Part shown: positions 32,960 to 45,200 of the stretch, piece by piece
How the letters are laid out: every line of letters begins with the position of its first letter
How positions within the stretch are numbered: the stretch's first letter is position 1
Assembly: GCA_946902985.2 (NCBI GenBank)
Contig: OX336392.1
Coordinates: 465,212,693-465,276,692 of the forward strand
Source: Meconema thalassinum
Taxonomy: Eukaryota; Arthropoda; Insecta; Orthoptera; Tettigoniidae
DNA length: 64,000 nt
Direction: 5' to 3'
Position numbers and translations under genes: made by a program
Notes under the pieces: model-generated
Told to the model about the DNA's origin: nothing
The model's database searches: none
The model's input: only the letters and a program-made list of their open reading frames with translations

Positions 32960-35900
32960 TTAAAACTTAAAAAAGTAACCACTCTCCCTCATGAACCGGA
33001 TGACGAGGTCAGCTGACGGCTCGTCATCACGGAGAATAAGGGAGAGGGTATTAGGCAGTTTAAGAGTCCTGCGCAGATCGGCCAGATCCACACACTCCAA
33101 GAGAAGGTGTGCCACGGTTAGGTGGGCACCGCAAGTACACACAGGAAGATCTTCACTCTTTAGCAAGTGGGAGTGCGTAGCAATCCCATGGCCGATCCGG
33201 AGTCGACAGAGTACCACAGCTTCCTTCCGGAGAGATCGGAAGGAAGATTTCCACACCTTCGTTGTCTCCTTGATGCCTCTCAGTTTGTTGGGTGGAGGCG
33301 TGGCACGCCATGCCTCCTCCCAATGCGACAGGATCGTATGCCGCAACTGAGAGCGCACATCACTAGCAGGCACCTTATACGGTAGCGAGGGCAGTGCGAC
33401 TGCCTCTCTCGCCGCCTGATCAGCAAGCTCGTTTCCCGCAATACCCATGTGGCTAGGAAGCCACACAAAGGTCACCCCGGTTCCAGCGTTACGCGAACTG
33501 ACGAGCAAGTCGTGCACACGCTGGACCAACGGGTGCTTCGGGAAACACACATCGATCGCCTGCAGCGCACTCAGAGAGTCAGTACACAAAAGAAAGTGCT
33601 GGTGATCGTCTGATAACGTGTACCGCAGAGCCTCTAAGATGGCATAGAGCTCCGCTGTGTACACGCTACACGCCTCGGGAAGTGAAAAGAGAAACCGACG
33701 ATCCTCAACCACAAATGCACAGCCTACTTTCTCGTTTACCCTCGAACCTTCCGTGAATACAAGCCCTGATCCTGGATACCGTGTCACCACGGACTGGAAC
33801 AGCCTCCGATGGATGGAGGAGTCCGTGTCCGACTTGGGGCCGGTGTGCAGATCCAGGATGATATCAGGGCGAGAGACCATCCACGGAGGGGCCTTGCTAG
33901 GTACTCGGACGATACAGGAGACAGAAGGAAATCGGAACTGACGGTATGTCATCCAAGCGAATCCCCGCCGGCCGAGTGGCTCGGGCGAGCACATCATACA
34001 GCCGGCGATTCGGATTGGAAAACAAACATGGATAGCTTGGATGAAGTGGCATCTGTCGAATAGTTGCAGCATAGGTCAGCAGTACTTGTTGGCGCCTCAG
34101 GTGTAAAGGAGGTACGCCAGCCTCGGCGAGCAAGCTGACGACTGGGCTTGTCCGAAAGGCACTAGTCGCCAGCCTCACACCGCCGTGGTGGACACTGTCC
34201 AGTTTAACAAGCACTGACTTACGGGCCGAACCATATGCTACACTGCCATAATCTAACCTAGATAAAATCAGTGACTTATAAAAGCGCAGGAGCACCACGC
34301 GGTCCGCCCCCCATGATGTGCCGCTAAGAAACCGCAACATGATGATGATGATAATTGTTGTTTTAAGGGGCCTAACATCTAGGTTATCGGCCCCTGATGG
34401 TTTGGGTGAAAGTGAAGATGAAAATGAAAAGCGAACTTAAAACTAAAACTAACTACTAACCTACATACTAGAAGAAGAAATGGAAAACTAAAGGAGAATA
34501 AGGCAAATAAAGGACAGGAGGAAAAGAAATGCCCTCAACCCTCGAAGAAGGTGGATTGAGGGACTTGGAAGGAAGGAGAGCCATGAAAGGCAGATAGGAA
34601 AGTGAAAGAGGAGAGGGTCCGCCCCAAAGGTAAGGGACAAAAAGGGAAAACGGACCCAGCTCAGGAATCCCTCGGGGTCGCCAACTCCCGAACTCACCAG
34701 CCGTGAGCCCCTGAGGGTGTAGCATTATCTACGGTGCACCAGAAGTGGTGGGGCTACATACACCCTGCCTCCTTGAGGGCCTTGAGCACAAGGCAGGAGG
34801 TAAAAGGAAAAGAAAAAGAAGGCTGACCCCTCACAGAAGGAGGGTGTCAGGAAAGATGAGACAAGGGCCAATTAAGGCGGGAAAGGAAGAGACTCCCTAG
34901 GCCTCGGATACCCTAATACCGTCGGGGTCGGAAGAGAACAAGAGTTGACCAAGTGAGGTCGACAGGAAAGAAGACGGAGAGGAGCCCGGCACAAGTAAGT
35001 GGAAGCAATGCCGGACTCAGCTGGGGCCCCGTGGTCGCCAACCCACGCCCACTAGAAGTGAGCCCCTGGGGGAAACCGCAACATGTTGAGTTTCTTAGCG
35101 CAGGCAGTTTTCAAACACCGCACGTGTGGTTCCCACGTCAATTTCTGATCGAAAAGGAGCCCAAGGAACCGGTACGCAGCAACAACAGGCAAAGCTACAT
35201 TGCCCAGATAAAGCTCAGGATCTGGATGGAGGGTGCGCTTTCGGCAGAAATGGACAACCGAGGACTTAGCGGTTGAGAATCGAAAGCCATGCTCCAGTGT
35301 CCAGCGTTCCACTCTCCGAATAGCTTGTTGTAGCTGTCGTTCAGCGACCGCCATATTTTGCGCACTATAATGTAGAGCAATGTCGTCTACATATAGCGAC
35401 GGTACCACTGCTGGACCAGCAGCAGCGACTATACCGTTTATGGCAATCGCAAATAATGTTACGCTAAGCACCGATCCCTGTGGGACTCCGTTTTCCTGTA
35501 TATGATATTGCGAATATGTCCCCCCTATTCGGACACGGAACAGGCGAAGGGACAGAAAATTCGCAATAAAAACCGGCAAGTTACCTCGGAATTTCCATTG
35601 ATGCAGGGTAGAGAGGATGCCGTAACGCCAAGTGGTGTCATAGGCCTTCTCGAGGTCAAAGAAAACAGCGACTAGGTGCTGTCTCCGGAGAAAAGCGTCC
35701 TGTATGGCAGTCTCCAGGCGTACCAGATGGTCGTTGGTACACCGTGACGCCCTGAAACCACACTGGTATTCAGACAGGAGTCCCCGTTTCTCCAGGACCC
35801 ACACCAGGCGCCGATTGACCATCCTCTCAAAGAGCGTGCACAAACCGTTTGTGAGACAAATAGGTCTGTAACTCCCTGACAATTTGGGATCCTTATCGGG

Positions 35901-37380
35901 CTTCAGGATAGGTATAATGATACCTTCCTGCCATTGCGCTGGAAACACACCTTCCAACCAGATACGATTAAACACCCTGAGCAAATAGCGAATGCTCTCA
36001 TCGTTAAGGTGTTTAAGCATTTGGTTGTGAATATTATCCGGGCCAGGAGACGTGTCCCTGCAGAGCGCCAGCGCTCCGCGGAGTTCCCACTCCGTAAAGG
36101 GCACGTTGTATTCCTCCGAAGCGCGGGAAGCAAAACTAAGATGGAAACGTTCCGCTTCGCGCTTCAGGGCCACGAAGGCAGGGTCATAGTTACCGGAACC
36201 GGATATATCCGCAAAATACGAGGCGAGATGGTTTGCAACGCGATAAGGATCTGTAACCAGTTCATTAGCAATGGAAATTCCCGGTACAGTAGATGATGTC
36301 TGAATTCCCGAAATGCGTCGCAGTTTAGTCCACACTTGAGAGGAGGGGGTATGTGCCGTAATAGAAGACACATACCGTTCCCAGGATTGTTTCTTACTCT
36401 GGCGAATAAGAATCCGTGCCTTGGCACGGAATTTCTTAAACGCCACCAAATTGGCCATGGTTGGACGCCGACGGTAGTGCTTATGAGCTCGACGACGGTC
36501 TCTTATTGCCGCTGCAATATCCTCTGTCCACCAAGGGACGAGTTTGCGACGAGGAGTCCCAGAAAAGGATGGAATGGACTCCTCGGCGGCAGCAAGAAGC
36601 ACATCGGTGATGTGCTGTACCTCGTCATCGACGCTCCGGCAACCAAGATCAACGAATACAGCTCGTTCTTGAAACGAAGGCCAATTTGCCCGCTTAAGAA
36701 CCCAACGACTGGGGAACTCAACGGGCGTCTGGTTCAGAAGGGTAAGAACGATCGGGAAATGGTCACTGTCACAGAGGTCATCGTGTACATACCAGCCAAA
36801 TAAGGCGACCAGCGCACGGCTACACACACTCAAGTCAATGTGTGAGTACGTGCCGTGCGCTAAGCTAAAATGTGTAGCTTCCCCTGTATTTAATAGACAT
36901 AAATCCAACCCTTGAATTAAGCCTTCCACGTCCCTTCCTCTGGGGCAGGAAGATGGTGATCCCCAGTGGGGGTGATGAGAGTTGAAATCACCCACGAGTA
37001 GGAAAGGGACTGGAAGTTGATCAACAAGATCTAAGACGTCATTAATATCAAGGGGTTTGGGTCGGTGGAAGGTACACGTTACAAACAGTTGTCATAGCAG
37101 GCAAGGACACGCGAACTGCAATAGCTTCCAGAGGAGTGGCGAGTGGAAACTCCTCACTATAGCAGTCAGAGCGAACGAAGGTACAAACGCCCCCGGAAGC
37201 CCGGGCGGCGTCTTGTCGCTCTTTAGAGTATAGTCGGAAACCTCTCAGAACAGTCTCGTGATCAGGTCTGAGGTTTGTTTCCTGTAGGCAGACTATACTC
37301 GCCGCGTATTGGGCAATAAGCTGACGGAGCTCTGTCAAATGCCTGTCATAACTGTTACAATTCCACTGTAACAGTGCCAT
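32960..37380 (-). pseudogene. IL-3 ORF2: endonuclease, RT, RNase H
   Basis: It starts MALLQWNCNSYDRHLTELRQ at 37380, followed by LQETNL. It is broken by a one-base gain near 37060, then open from 36995 through the endonuclease motifs (GDFNSHHPHWGS, SDHFPIVL) and RT (FFDLEKAYDTTW, YVDDIALHY) to the SINE junction at 35072. RT thumb and RNase H follow at 34340-32960 with a two-base loss near 33950. RNase H residues are in FTEGSR, TAELYAI, CTDSLSAL and GNELADQAA. FTEGS differs from FTDGS in the other copies: the first catalytic Asp is replaced by Glu. It ends with the CTCGAHLTVAHLLLEC zinc-like motif. Confidence 0.85.
34342..35071 (-). mobile_element. S-family SINE inside IL-3 ORF2
   Basis: Complete copy flanked by GAAACCGCAACATG at 34328-34341 and 35072-35085, within the RT thumb-coding sequence. 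Confidence 0.87.
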
Positions 37381-37414
37381 TGTGTGAACTTAGGGAATAA
37401 GTTGGAGCAGCAAG

Positions 37415-39019
37415 CTACTCCAACTTTGACTCTGGAGAATCTACAGTCACTACGTCGACTATAATCTCCATGTCCTCAGGCGAGTTCATGGAGTGAATCG
37501 ACTCGGTAGATGATTTCCTGGACGCAGTTCGGCGGCGGGGGGATCTCCGTGGGGAGCGCGAAGATCTGGGGGCCGAAACGTCCCCAGGCGCAGAAGCATC
37601 CGCAGGTGTTGGCGCGGATGGCTTCCCCTTTTTTGGAGAAAGGGAATGCGTAGTGCGGGGTCCCTTCTTACCCGCCCCCGGCTCTTTAAGGTATATAGAC
37701 GGGTCAGGAGCCGAAGTCCTGACCCTGGTCGACGATGCCGCCTCCGCCGGCTTCGGCGCGGCTTTCGCCGACCGTTTGGATGGGGAGGAAGACTTCGACT
37801 TCCTCCCCTGCTGTGCGGGCGGAGCAGCCTTCGCTCGCACAGCCTTCGTGCTGGCCGAAGGTGGAGTTGAAGTCACCTTCGGGCTTTCCGTTATAATGTT
37901 AGGAGCTGGTTTTGGAACAGGAAACTCAGTTGCAGGTTTCACAGCTGGAACAAAAGATGAGGTAGCCGGGACCAAATTTGGTATTATGGCTCTATAATCA
38001 ATCGTTGGAGAAGGCGAAGTCGTGGTACGGTACTTCTTGCGGGCCTCCTGGTAGGTCAGACCATCCAGGGTTTTGATCTCCTGGATTTTCTTCTCACTCA
38101 GGAAGACAGGGCAGTCCCTGTCCCGAGGAGAATGAAATCCAGGGCAATTAGTGCACTGATAAGGTGTTGTGCACTCTTCCGCTTCGTGTGGTACCTTACC
38201 GCATGTTCCGCAGATTGCGGGGCTCGAGCATCGGGATAACATGTGCCCCAACTTCTGGCATTTATAACACCTCATTGGGGGAGGGATATAAGGCCGTACG
38301 TCACAACGGTAACTTGTAACCTTGACTTTCTCCGGGAGCACCGAAAGCTCAAAGGAAATAATGAAAGCACCAGTATCCACGATTTGACCATTGACCTTGC
38401 GCGTAATGCGCCGGACATCAGTCACGTGACGGTGCTGTATATCCTCCTTGAGCTCCTCGTCAGTGTTCAGAATCAGGTCCCGGTGGAAAATAACTCCTCG
38501 GACCAGATTCAGGGACGTGTGTTTTTCCACTTTGACGGGAATGTCGCCAAAGTGGTCACATTGCAAAAGTCGTTCAACTTGCTCACCAGTCCTAGTCTTG
38601 AGCAACAAGCTACCGTTCCTCATCTTTTGTACTTTCTCAAGCTCACCATAGACACCTTCTATGTGGCGAGAAAACAAAATACTCTTTACCAGCTTGAAAT
38701 CACCCCCATCTGTTCTGGTAGCTACCAGAAACTTGGGGGTGTTAGTACCCAGATTTTCACGCACAGATTGTTCCCAGGGGGTTGATCCCCGTAGGGAATC
38801 AAATGTTAAAGACTTGGGTGTAGGACCACCCTGTTTGGGTGTACGTCCACCCTGGTTGGGGATTTTTCTTTTAGAACCCATGGCCAGATCATCCTCCCCG
38901 AATGCCACCGACATCCGATCACGGGCTGTCACAGTAGGCGCTACCCAGCCAGGGCAAGGCCCGCCTAGCTTGGAAGGCATTGCCCGGGGGTCCAATGTTT
39001 TACAATGCCGTATCGGCAT
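37415..39019 (-). CDS. IL-3 ORF1, intact zinc-knuckle protein (534 aa)
   Basis: Uninterrupted frame from MPIRHCKTLDPR to the stop before ORF2. The N-terminal 70 residues are basic with a duplicated GG(R/P)TPK motif. Residues about 85-245 resemble a gag-like RNA-binding fold. Three knuckles at about 250-310 read CYKCQKLGHMLSRC, CGTCGKVPHEAEEC and CTNCPGFHSPRDRDC. The remaining 220 residues are Pro/Ala/Ser/Lys-rich with a short acidic end (SPEDMEIIVDVV). ORF2 starts 34 bp downstream of the stop. It would coat LINE RNA in the cytoplasm. It belongs to a dead element, but the frame itself is open. Confidence 0.85.
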   Translation of the reverse strand: MPIRHCKTLDPRAMPSKLGGPCPGWVAPTVTARDRMSVAFGEDDLAMGSKRKIPNQGGRTPKQGGPTPKSLTFDSLRGSTPWEQSVRENLGTNTPKFLVATRTDGGDFKLVKSILFSRHIEGVYGELEKVQKMRNGSLLLKTRTGEQVERLLQCDHFGDIPVKVEKHTSLNLVRGVIFHRDLILNTDEELKEDIQHRHVTDVRRITRKVNGQIVDTGAFIISFELSVLPEKVKVTSYRCDVRPYIPPPMRCYKCQKLGHMLSRCSSPAICGTCGKVPHEAEECTTPYQCTNCPGFHSPRDRDCPVFLSEKKIQEIKTLDGLTYQEARKKYRTTTSPSPTIDYRAIIPNLVPATSSFVPAVKPATEFPVPKPAPNIITESPKVTSTPPSASTKAVRAKAAPPAQQGRKSKSSSPSKRSAKAAPKPAEAASSTRVRTSAPDPSIYLKEPGAGKKGPRTTHSLSPKKGKPSAPTPADASAPGDVSAPRSSRSPRRSPRRRTASRKSSTESIHSMNSPEDMEIIVDVVTVDSPESKLE

Positions 39020-39489
39020 GTACCCCTTGGCATATACTGGATTTTACAGCTCAGACATTCGGCTGTGCGGGGACCTGCGTAGTCAGGCGGATACTACTGA
39101 ACGGGTACATGGCACACCCACCTGTCCGCGCGGCCAAGACCGGAACAGGCTTTTGAGCGTAGTCGCTAGCGTAAGTGGCCCATCCCCTAACAGCACGCAC
39201 ATATAGAAATTTTGGTTGCCAGACCCTGAAAGCAGTGACGGAAAGAAGTGCGATATAACCTAATGAGAGTTATACCGCACGGGTGTATGTCTTTTAGAGC
39301 TGACTGTCAAACCCTCGAAAGGGGACCGTTCCGAGAAGCCCTTTTAGTCGCCTTTTACGACTAGTAGGGAGTACCGTGGATGAATTCGCTTCCTCCCACC
39401 CACTGGGGGTCCAATTCACAAAACAACGCGGAGTCCTTAAAGTATAGCCAAGGTCGCCCCTTTTAGTCGCCTCTTACGGATTGACAATA

Positions 39490-39579
39490 CTCACAAAATG
39501 CAATTCAGATTGAAAATACTTACAAAATGTAATTGAGATTCAAAATACGCACAAAATCCAATTGAGAATCAAAATACTT
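39490..39579 (-). mobile_element. SB copy 2, array segment
   Basis: Array units (CACAAAATGCAATTCAGATTG, then AATACTTACAAAATGTAATTG) resume after IL-3 and stop at the tRNA-SINE target duplication. Confidence 0.65.
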
Positions 39580-39593
39580 GCAAAATGCCCACC

Positions 39594-39861
39594 ATGAAAA
39601 TGAAAATCCACAGCCTGCTTCCAGTCTCCGACCGGGTCAGAAATGGAATGAATGAAGCCCCCATCTAGCGGCGAGGATAGGAACTGTGCCGGCTGCCGAG
39701 GCCTGACGCACTCCTCTGGGGCAATGATTAAATGAATGACAGATGAAATGAAATGATAGTGGAGAGTGTTGCTGGAATGAAATTTTGACAGGGAAAACCG
39801 GAGCACCCGGAGAAAAACCTGTCTGCCTCCGTTTTGTCCAGCACAGATCTCACATGCAGTG
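39594..39861 (-). mobile_element. tRNA-derived SINE T1, body
   Basis: On the minus strand: GGTCACTGCATGTGAGATC, then TTTTTCTCCGGGTGCTCCGG, then CCCCAGAGGAGTGCG and GCTGTGGATTTTCATTTTC. It ends at a duplication GCAAAATGCCCACC (39580-39593), matched as GCAAAATGCCAACC at 42149-42162. The tRNA-like head of the same element lies 2.2 kb away at 42079-42148, separated by an S SINE. Confidence 0.75.
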
Positions 39862-39873
39862 ACCGGGATTTGA

Positions 39874-42078
39874 TGATGATGATGATGATAATTGTTGTTT
39901 TAAGGGGCCCAACATCTAGGTTATCGGCCCCTAATGGTTTGGGTGATCAGGAAGATTAAAATGCAAACTTAAAACTAAAACTAACTACTAACTACTAGAA
40001 GGAGAAATGGAAAACTAAAGAGAATGAGGCAAATAAAAGGACAGAAGGAAAAGAAATGCCCTCAACCCTCGGAGAAGGCGGATTGAGGGACTTGGAAGGA
40101 AGGTGATGATAATTGTTGTTCTAAGGGGCCTAACATCGAGGTTATCGGCCCCTAATGATCTGGGTGATAGCGAAAATGATAATGAAATGGAAACCAGAAC
40201 AAAATTAACGAAGACGGAAAATACGTACAAAAAGGAACTCACATGGAAACAACTCACAATATGGTCTTACAAAAGGGAATTTAGAACGAAAAGTTGCACA
40301 AAAAGAATAGATTGAAAAAGACCCACAAAACGTAGGCTAGATTCAAAATACGTTCAAAATACAAAGTAGCGCCGAAATACTTACAAAATGCAACTGAAAT
40401 TCAAAATACTTACAAAATGCAAATGAGATCGAAATTACGTACAAAATGCAATTGAGGTTCAAAATACTTACAAAATGCAATTGAAATTGAAAATACACAA
40501 TGCAATTCAGATTGAAATATCCCAGTTCCAATCCAAATTATTCACAAAGTGCAATTGAAATTCAAAATGCTTACAAAATGCAATTGAAATTGAAAATGCT
40601 TACAAAATGTACGGTAGATTCAAACGACTCATGTGGATTGACAATACTTACAAAAAGCAATTTAGATTGAAAATACTTGACAAATGTAATTTAGATTCAA
40701 AATACTCACAAAATGCAATTGAGAATCAAAATATGTGCAAAATGCCAACCAAACAAAATGCAATTTAGATTCAAAATTCGTGCGAAATGCGGTTTTGGTT
40801 GAAAATACTTACAAAATGCAATTGAAATTCAAAATACTCACTAAAAGGCCCGGCAACCTGCATTGAAAGACTTACTAAAAAGCAATTTAGATTGTCAATC
40901 TTTACAAAATGCAATTGAGGTTGAAAACAATCGCGAGATGTAATTTAGATCGAAAAAACTTACAAAATGCAACATAGATCAAAAATGCCTTAAAAATCGC
41001 TAAAAGGGAATTTAGATACACGGTGATTCAAGTAACAAAAACAGTGCGGGAATCTTAAAGAGAAAAGGAAATAGAAGGAAAAGAGGAGAGGAGAGGGGAG
41101 TGAAGAGAAGGTCCGCCCCAAAGGGAAGGGACAAAAAGGGGAAAACGGACCCAGCTCAGGAATCCCTCGGGGTCGCCAACGCCCGAACTCACCAGCCATG
41201 AGCCCCTGAGGGTGTAGCATTATCGACGGTGCACCAGAAGTGGTGGGGCTACGTACACCCTGCCTCCTTAAGGGCCTTGAGCACAAAGCACGAGGTAAAA
41301 GGAAAAGAACAAGAAGGCTGACCCCTCACAGAAGGAGGGTATCAGGAAAGATGAGACAAGGGCCAATTAAGGCGGGAAAGTGAAAGACTCCCTAGGCCTC
41401 GGATAACCTAATACCGTCGGGGTCGGAAGAGAACAGGAGTTGACCAAGGAAGGTCGACAGGAAAGAAGAAAGAGAGGAGCCCGGCACAAGTAAGTGGAAG
41501 CAATGCCGGACTCAGCTGGGGCCCCGTGGTCGCCAACCCACAACCCACTAGATGTGAGCCCCTGGGGGGTGGAAGGAAGGAGAGCCATGAAAGGCATATA
41601 GGAAAGTGAAAGAGGAGAGGGTCCGCCCCAAAGGTAAGGGACAAAAGGGGAAAACGGACCCAGCTCAGGAATCCCTCGGGGTCGCCAACTCCCGAACTCA
41701 CCAGCCGTGAGCCCCTGAGGGTGTAGCATTATCTAGGGTGCACCAAAAGTGGTGGGGCTACATACACCCGGCCTCCTCGAGGGCCTTGAGCAGAAGGCAG
41801 GAGATAACAGGAAAAGAAAAAGAAGGCTGACCCCTCGCAGAAGGAGGGAATCAGAAAAGATGAGACAAGGGCCAATTAAGGCGGGAAAGGAAGAGACTCC
41901 CTAGGCCTCGGATACCCTAATACCGTCGGGGTCGGAAGAGAACAAGAGTTGACCAAGTGAGGTCGACAGGAAAGAAGACAGAGAGGAGCCCGGCACAAGT
42001 AAGTGGAAGCAATGCCGGACTCAGCTGGGGCCCCGTGGTCGCCAACCCACTTCCCACTAGATGTGAGCCCCTGGGGGT
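39874..42078 (-). mobile_element. S-family SINE split by an SB element
   Basis: The S copy occupies 39874-40103 and 41581-42078. It duplicates T1's B-box region (ACCGGGATTTGA 39862-39873; ACCAGGATTTGA 42079-42090, 11/12). A newer SB element is inserted in its right arm. Confidence 0.75.
40104..41569 (-). mobile_element. SB element copy 3, complete
   Basis: 1.47 kb, flanked by TGGAAGGAAGG at 40093-40103 and 41570-41580. From the left: tail and stem-loop; about 850 bp of 29-bp units such as ACAAAATGCAATTGAGGTTC (40441 and 40470 are consecutive unit starts); then from about 41050 the S-type right-arm 5' part and complete left arm, ending CCCCAGGGGCTCAC on the minus strand. It is very similar to copy 4 at 59253-60732 throughout, including the array. 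No coding capacity; hydrophobic open frames in the array come from the repeat itself. Confidence 0.8.
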
Positions 42079-42148
42079 ACCAGGATTTGAACCACGGACC
42101 CAGCGGTGAGAGGCCGGCGTGCTGCCCCCTAAGCCACGGAGGCTTGCC
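42079..42148 (-). mobile_element. tRNA-derived SINE T1, head with Pol III boxes
   Basis: On the minus strand an A-box-like TGGCTTAGGGGG (42125-42136) is followed by a B-box GGTTCAAATCC (42083-42093) at tRNA spacing. This is not a functional tRNA gene: acceptor-stem pairing is absent and the body continues at 39861. Confidence 0.75.
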
Positions 42149-42162
42149 GCAAAATGCCAACC

Positions 42163-42244
42163 ATACAAATTGCAATTTAGATTTAAAATTTTAGCGAAGT
42201 GCGGTTTAGGATGAAAGTACTTACAAAATACTCACTAAAATGTC
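42163..42244 (-). mobile_element. SB copy 2, array segment
   Basis: Degenerate array units (ACAAATTGCAATTTAGATT and similar) between T1 and the Jockey-like LINE. Confidence 0.55.
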
Positions 42245-42280
42245 CTGCTCCTACATTCATTCATTCATTTCCGTGTCCGA

Positions 42281-45200
42281 TCATTTCCAGAATGTAGCAA
42301 CTCCGATGGCCTTGTTGTTTGCCTCGATCAGGTCCTGGGTAGTGCAGGGTTGTTCTAGTAGTGGACAAATGAGCAGGTGGGCTGGGTCTTGTGTTGCTCC
42401 ACACTCGCAGGACGTGTCTCCATCAGCTAGAAGGATACCCCATTTCTGCATGTTGGCCTTGCAACGAGGGACGCCTACCCTGAGACGATTAAGTGATTTC
42501 CAAACAGGGTAAGGCAGGTCATTTCCTGGGGCTAGCTCTTCCTTAACAGGGATATCCGGCGGCAGCTTGCTCTTCCACCTGGAGATGCGGTTAGATTCCG
42601 ATGTTCCCTCCAGTGGTTGAGTCCTGGCGATGAAACTCTTTCTTGATTTCAGTCGACGGACAACAGCCTGATGATTATGCAGTGGATGACGGGGATCATT
42701 AATCTGCTTCGCCCTCTCTGCATCAGCAGCAACAGCCCTTCTGATAGTTGGGGGAGCTATCCCAACAATCGGGTAGTTTGTCGACTGGAGTAGGCTTCAT
42801 ACATCCCGACAAGATTCGTATGGTCTCGTTGATGGCAATGTCAATCTGCTTGGTGTGACTGGATGCACTCCACACAGGTGAAGCGTACTCTGCAGCAGAC
42901 ATGCACAAAGCAAGAGCAGAAGTTCTTAGGACGTGAGGACTTGCCCCCCAGGTGGTGGCTGTGGGCTTCCTCAAAATATTGTTCCGTGAACTAACTTTCA
43001 GCCTGGTCTTGTGGCAATGTTTCTTGAAGGACAGTGTTCGGTCATGAGTAACACCTAGATACACGGGTGTTGGACAATGTTGGAGTTGTTTGCCTTGCCA
43101 TGTAACATCCAGTTCCCGCCGAGCTTCTCTATTCCTTAAGTGAAATGCACATACTTGAGTCTTGTTGGGATTTGGCTTAAGATGATTGGCTTCATAGTAA
43201 GATCCAAGGGTATCTAGTGCAGAAGTCAACTTTCCCTCCACCTCTTCAAATGTTTTCCCTTGGGCAGCCACTGCAGTATCATCAGCATAGATGAAAAGCC
43301 TAGAATGTTCTGGTATGGGCTGATCGTTAGTGTAAATATTAAATAGCACAGGAGCGAGTACACTGCCTTGAGGTAAGCCGTTCTTTTGTATGCGCCATCT
43401 GCTCTTTTTACCATGGAGAAAGACTTGGAACCTTCTATTCTGCAGGAGAGTGCCAATAAGGGATGTTAGTTGGTAGTCGTTGGAGGTCTGGTACACTTTC
43501 CTCAGCAACTTTCTGTGGTTGATAGTGTCGTAAGCAGCTGTTAGATCGACAAAGGCAACTCCAGTTATCTCACCTTGTTCATACCCATCCTCGATGTATT
43601 GAGTGAGGTTCAGTATCTGACTGCAACATGACTTTCCAGATCGAAACCCAGCTTGTTGGGGAATGAACTTATCTTCAAGGATGCCGCTAATTCGGTTCAG
43701 GATAAGACGCTCGAAGATCTTGAAACAGTGACATAATAAGGATATTGGGCGAAAGTTTTTAGGATCGTTTGGCTCCTTACCAGGCTTAAGCAGTGCAACC
43801 ACTCGGGCTTTCCTCCAGAGCCTGGGGATATAAAGCTTAGATACACACTCATTAATCATCGTAAGCAGCCATTGTAGGGTGGTCTGGCCGAACTTTTTGA
43901 TCTGTTCTACTCTGATGTCATCGATGCCAGCAGCTTTATTCAATTTCAACGTGGAGATGGCAGATTCTAGTTCATTCAAGGTGAAAGGTTCTCGTAGGTT
44001 ATGGTTCTCATGTCCTGAGGTTCGTTCCAGTTGCTCCCGTGAGCTCCGACCTTTAGTCTTCCCGTTCATGAGTAATTGGGTTGCAATCTGGTCTGCTGTT
44101 ATTGTGGTGAAGTTTCTAGATGTCGTTGGGTCACCGCTGAGGTTTTTCAGGAGATTCCAGGCCCGCCTACTATTTAACTTCATGTCGAGATTCTCCACCA
44201 GTGAGGTCCACTTAGCTTTGCAATGTGCTGAGATAGTTTGCAACAATTCCTCGCCAACATGGATAGTATCATCAGAAAATGGGTCTGCCTCAAAGAGATC
44301 TTTGTAGTGGTTCATCAGCTGTTTGCTGTTATCAGTCAGTCCTGGTATGTAGCTTGTTCTACAACCTCTTGGGATAGTCCTTCTAGAAACTGTATGGACG
44401 CATTTGACAAATGCCTCATACATCTCAGGTTGCGGCGGGATTTTGGCAACTTCTGTATCAAGCTCTTTGGCAAATCTTTCCCAGTCGGCCTTCTGAAAAT
44501 TAAACCTTCGCTTGAAAGACACCTCCTCTGGCACAACCATGGCATTCACTGTGCAGATTATGGGCCTAGGTTGGGTAGATGGAATGGGCTTACCCATCAT
44601 CTTCAAACAACTCCCAGCAACTTTGGATGAAAGGAGGAAGATTGTAGTTTTACGTGACCGTGAATCTTGTGATTATGAGCCACGGGACCTCCTTTTTACG
44701 TGGAATCCGAACCACAGGGCATGGCATTTCACTTCGAAAATCTCACATGCATTGACCGGGAATCGAACCCGGACCGCCTTGGTGAGAGGCATACAGCTAG
44801 ACCGCTGAGCCACCACGCCCCCAACTTTGGATGACACGAAGATATTATCGGGGTTGTAGCCTCTCCTCCATCGGCCACTGTTGAAGGATGCTGGCAGCTT
44901 TGGATCATGAATTAGCTGAAGATCATGATTCTCTGCCCAGGTTTCCAGTTTTTCGCCATTTATATCTGAATCTGGGTATCCCCAAGATGTGCTTCGGCAG
45001 TTGTAATCGCCAATGATGAAGTTTACGTCCTGGTAGTTGAAGTTGGCAGGTTCCTCAAACGTGAAGTCGACATTGGGGGGCTTGTATATAGAAGTAGCGC
45101 AAAAGTGTGGTGTAGATATTGAAAGAATCTCGATGTCATCCTTTCCAGTCAGCGAGGCTGATGTAATATTTAGGTTTGGTTTGGTAAAAATGACACTGCC

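Larger units (their letters stand above)
32653..39477 (-). mobile_element. IL-3: IL LINE with intact ORF1
   Basis: Minus-strand copy flanked by a 12-bp duplication of array sequence (GGATTGACAATA). The 5' end is truncated within the outer leader monomer (at TCGCCTCTTAC, 39477), the rest is present, and an S SINE sits in ORF2. It supplies the best reference for the family because ORF1 is uninterrupted. Confidence 0.9.

Noticed and set aside
40343..40531. Hydrophobic repeated open frame (FQLHFVSI-type) in the array
   Set aside because: The frame follows the 29-bp tandem repeat and appears in parallel in other SB copies; it is a composition effect, not a membrane protein.
42079..42148. Possible tRNA gene
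   Set aside because: A and B boxes are present, but there is no acceptor-stem pairing, and the sequence is the head of SINE T1, whose body lies at 39594-39861.
44750..44821. Possible tRNA gene
   Set aside because: It is the tRNA-like head of SINE T2, which is bounded by its own target duplication and inserted in a LINE.
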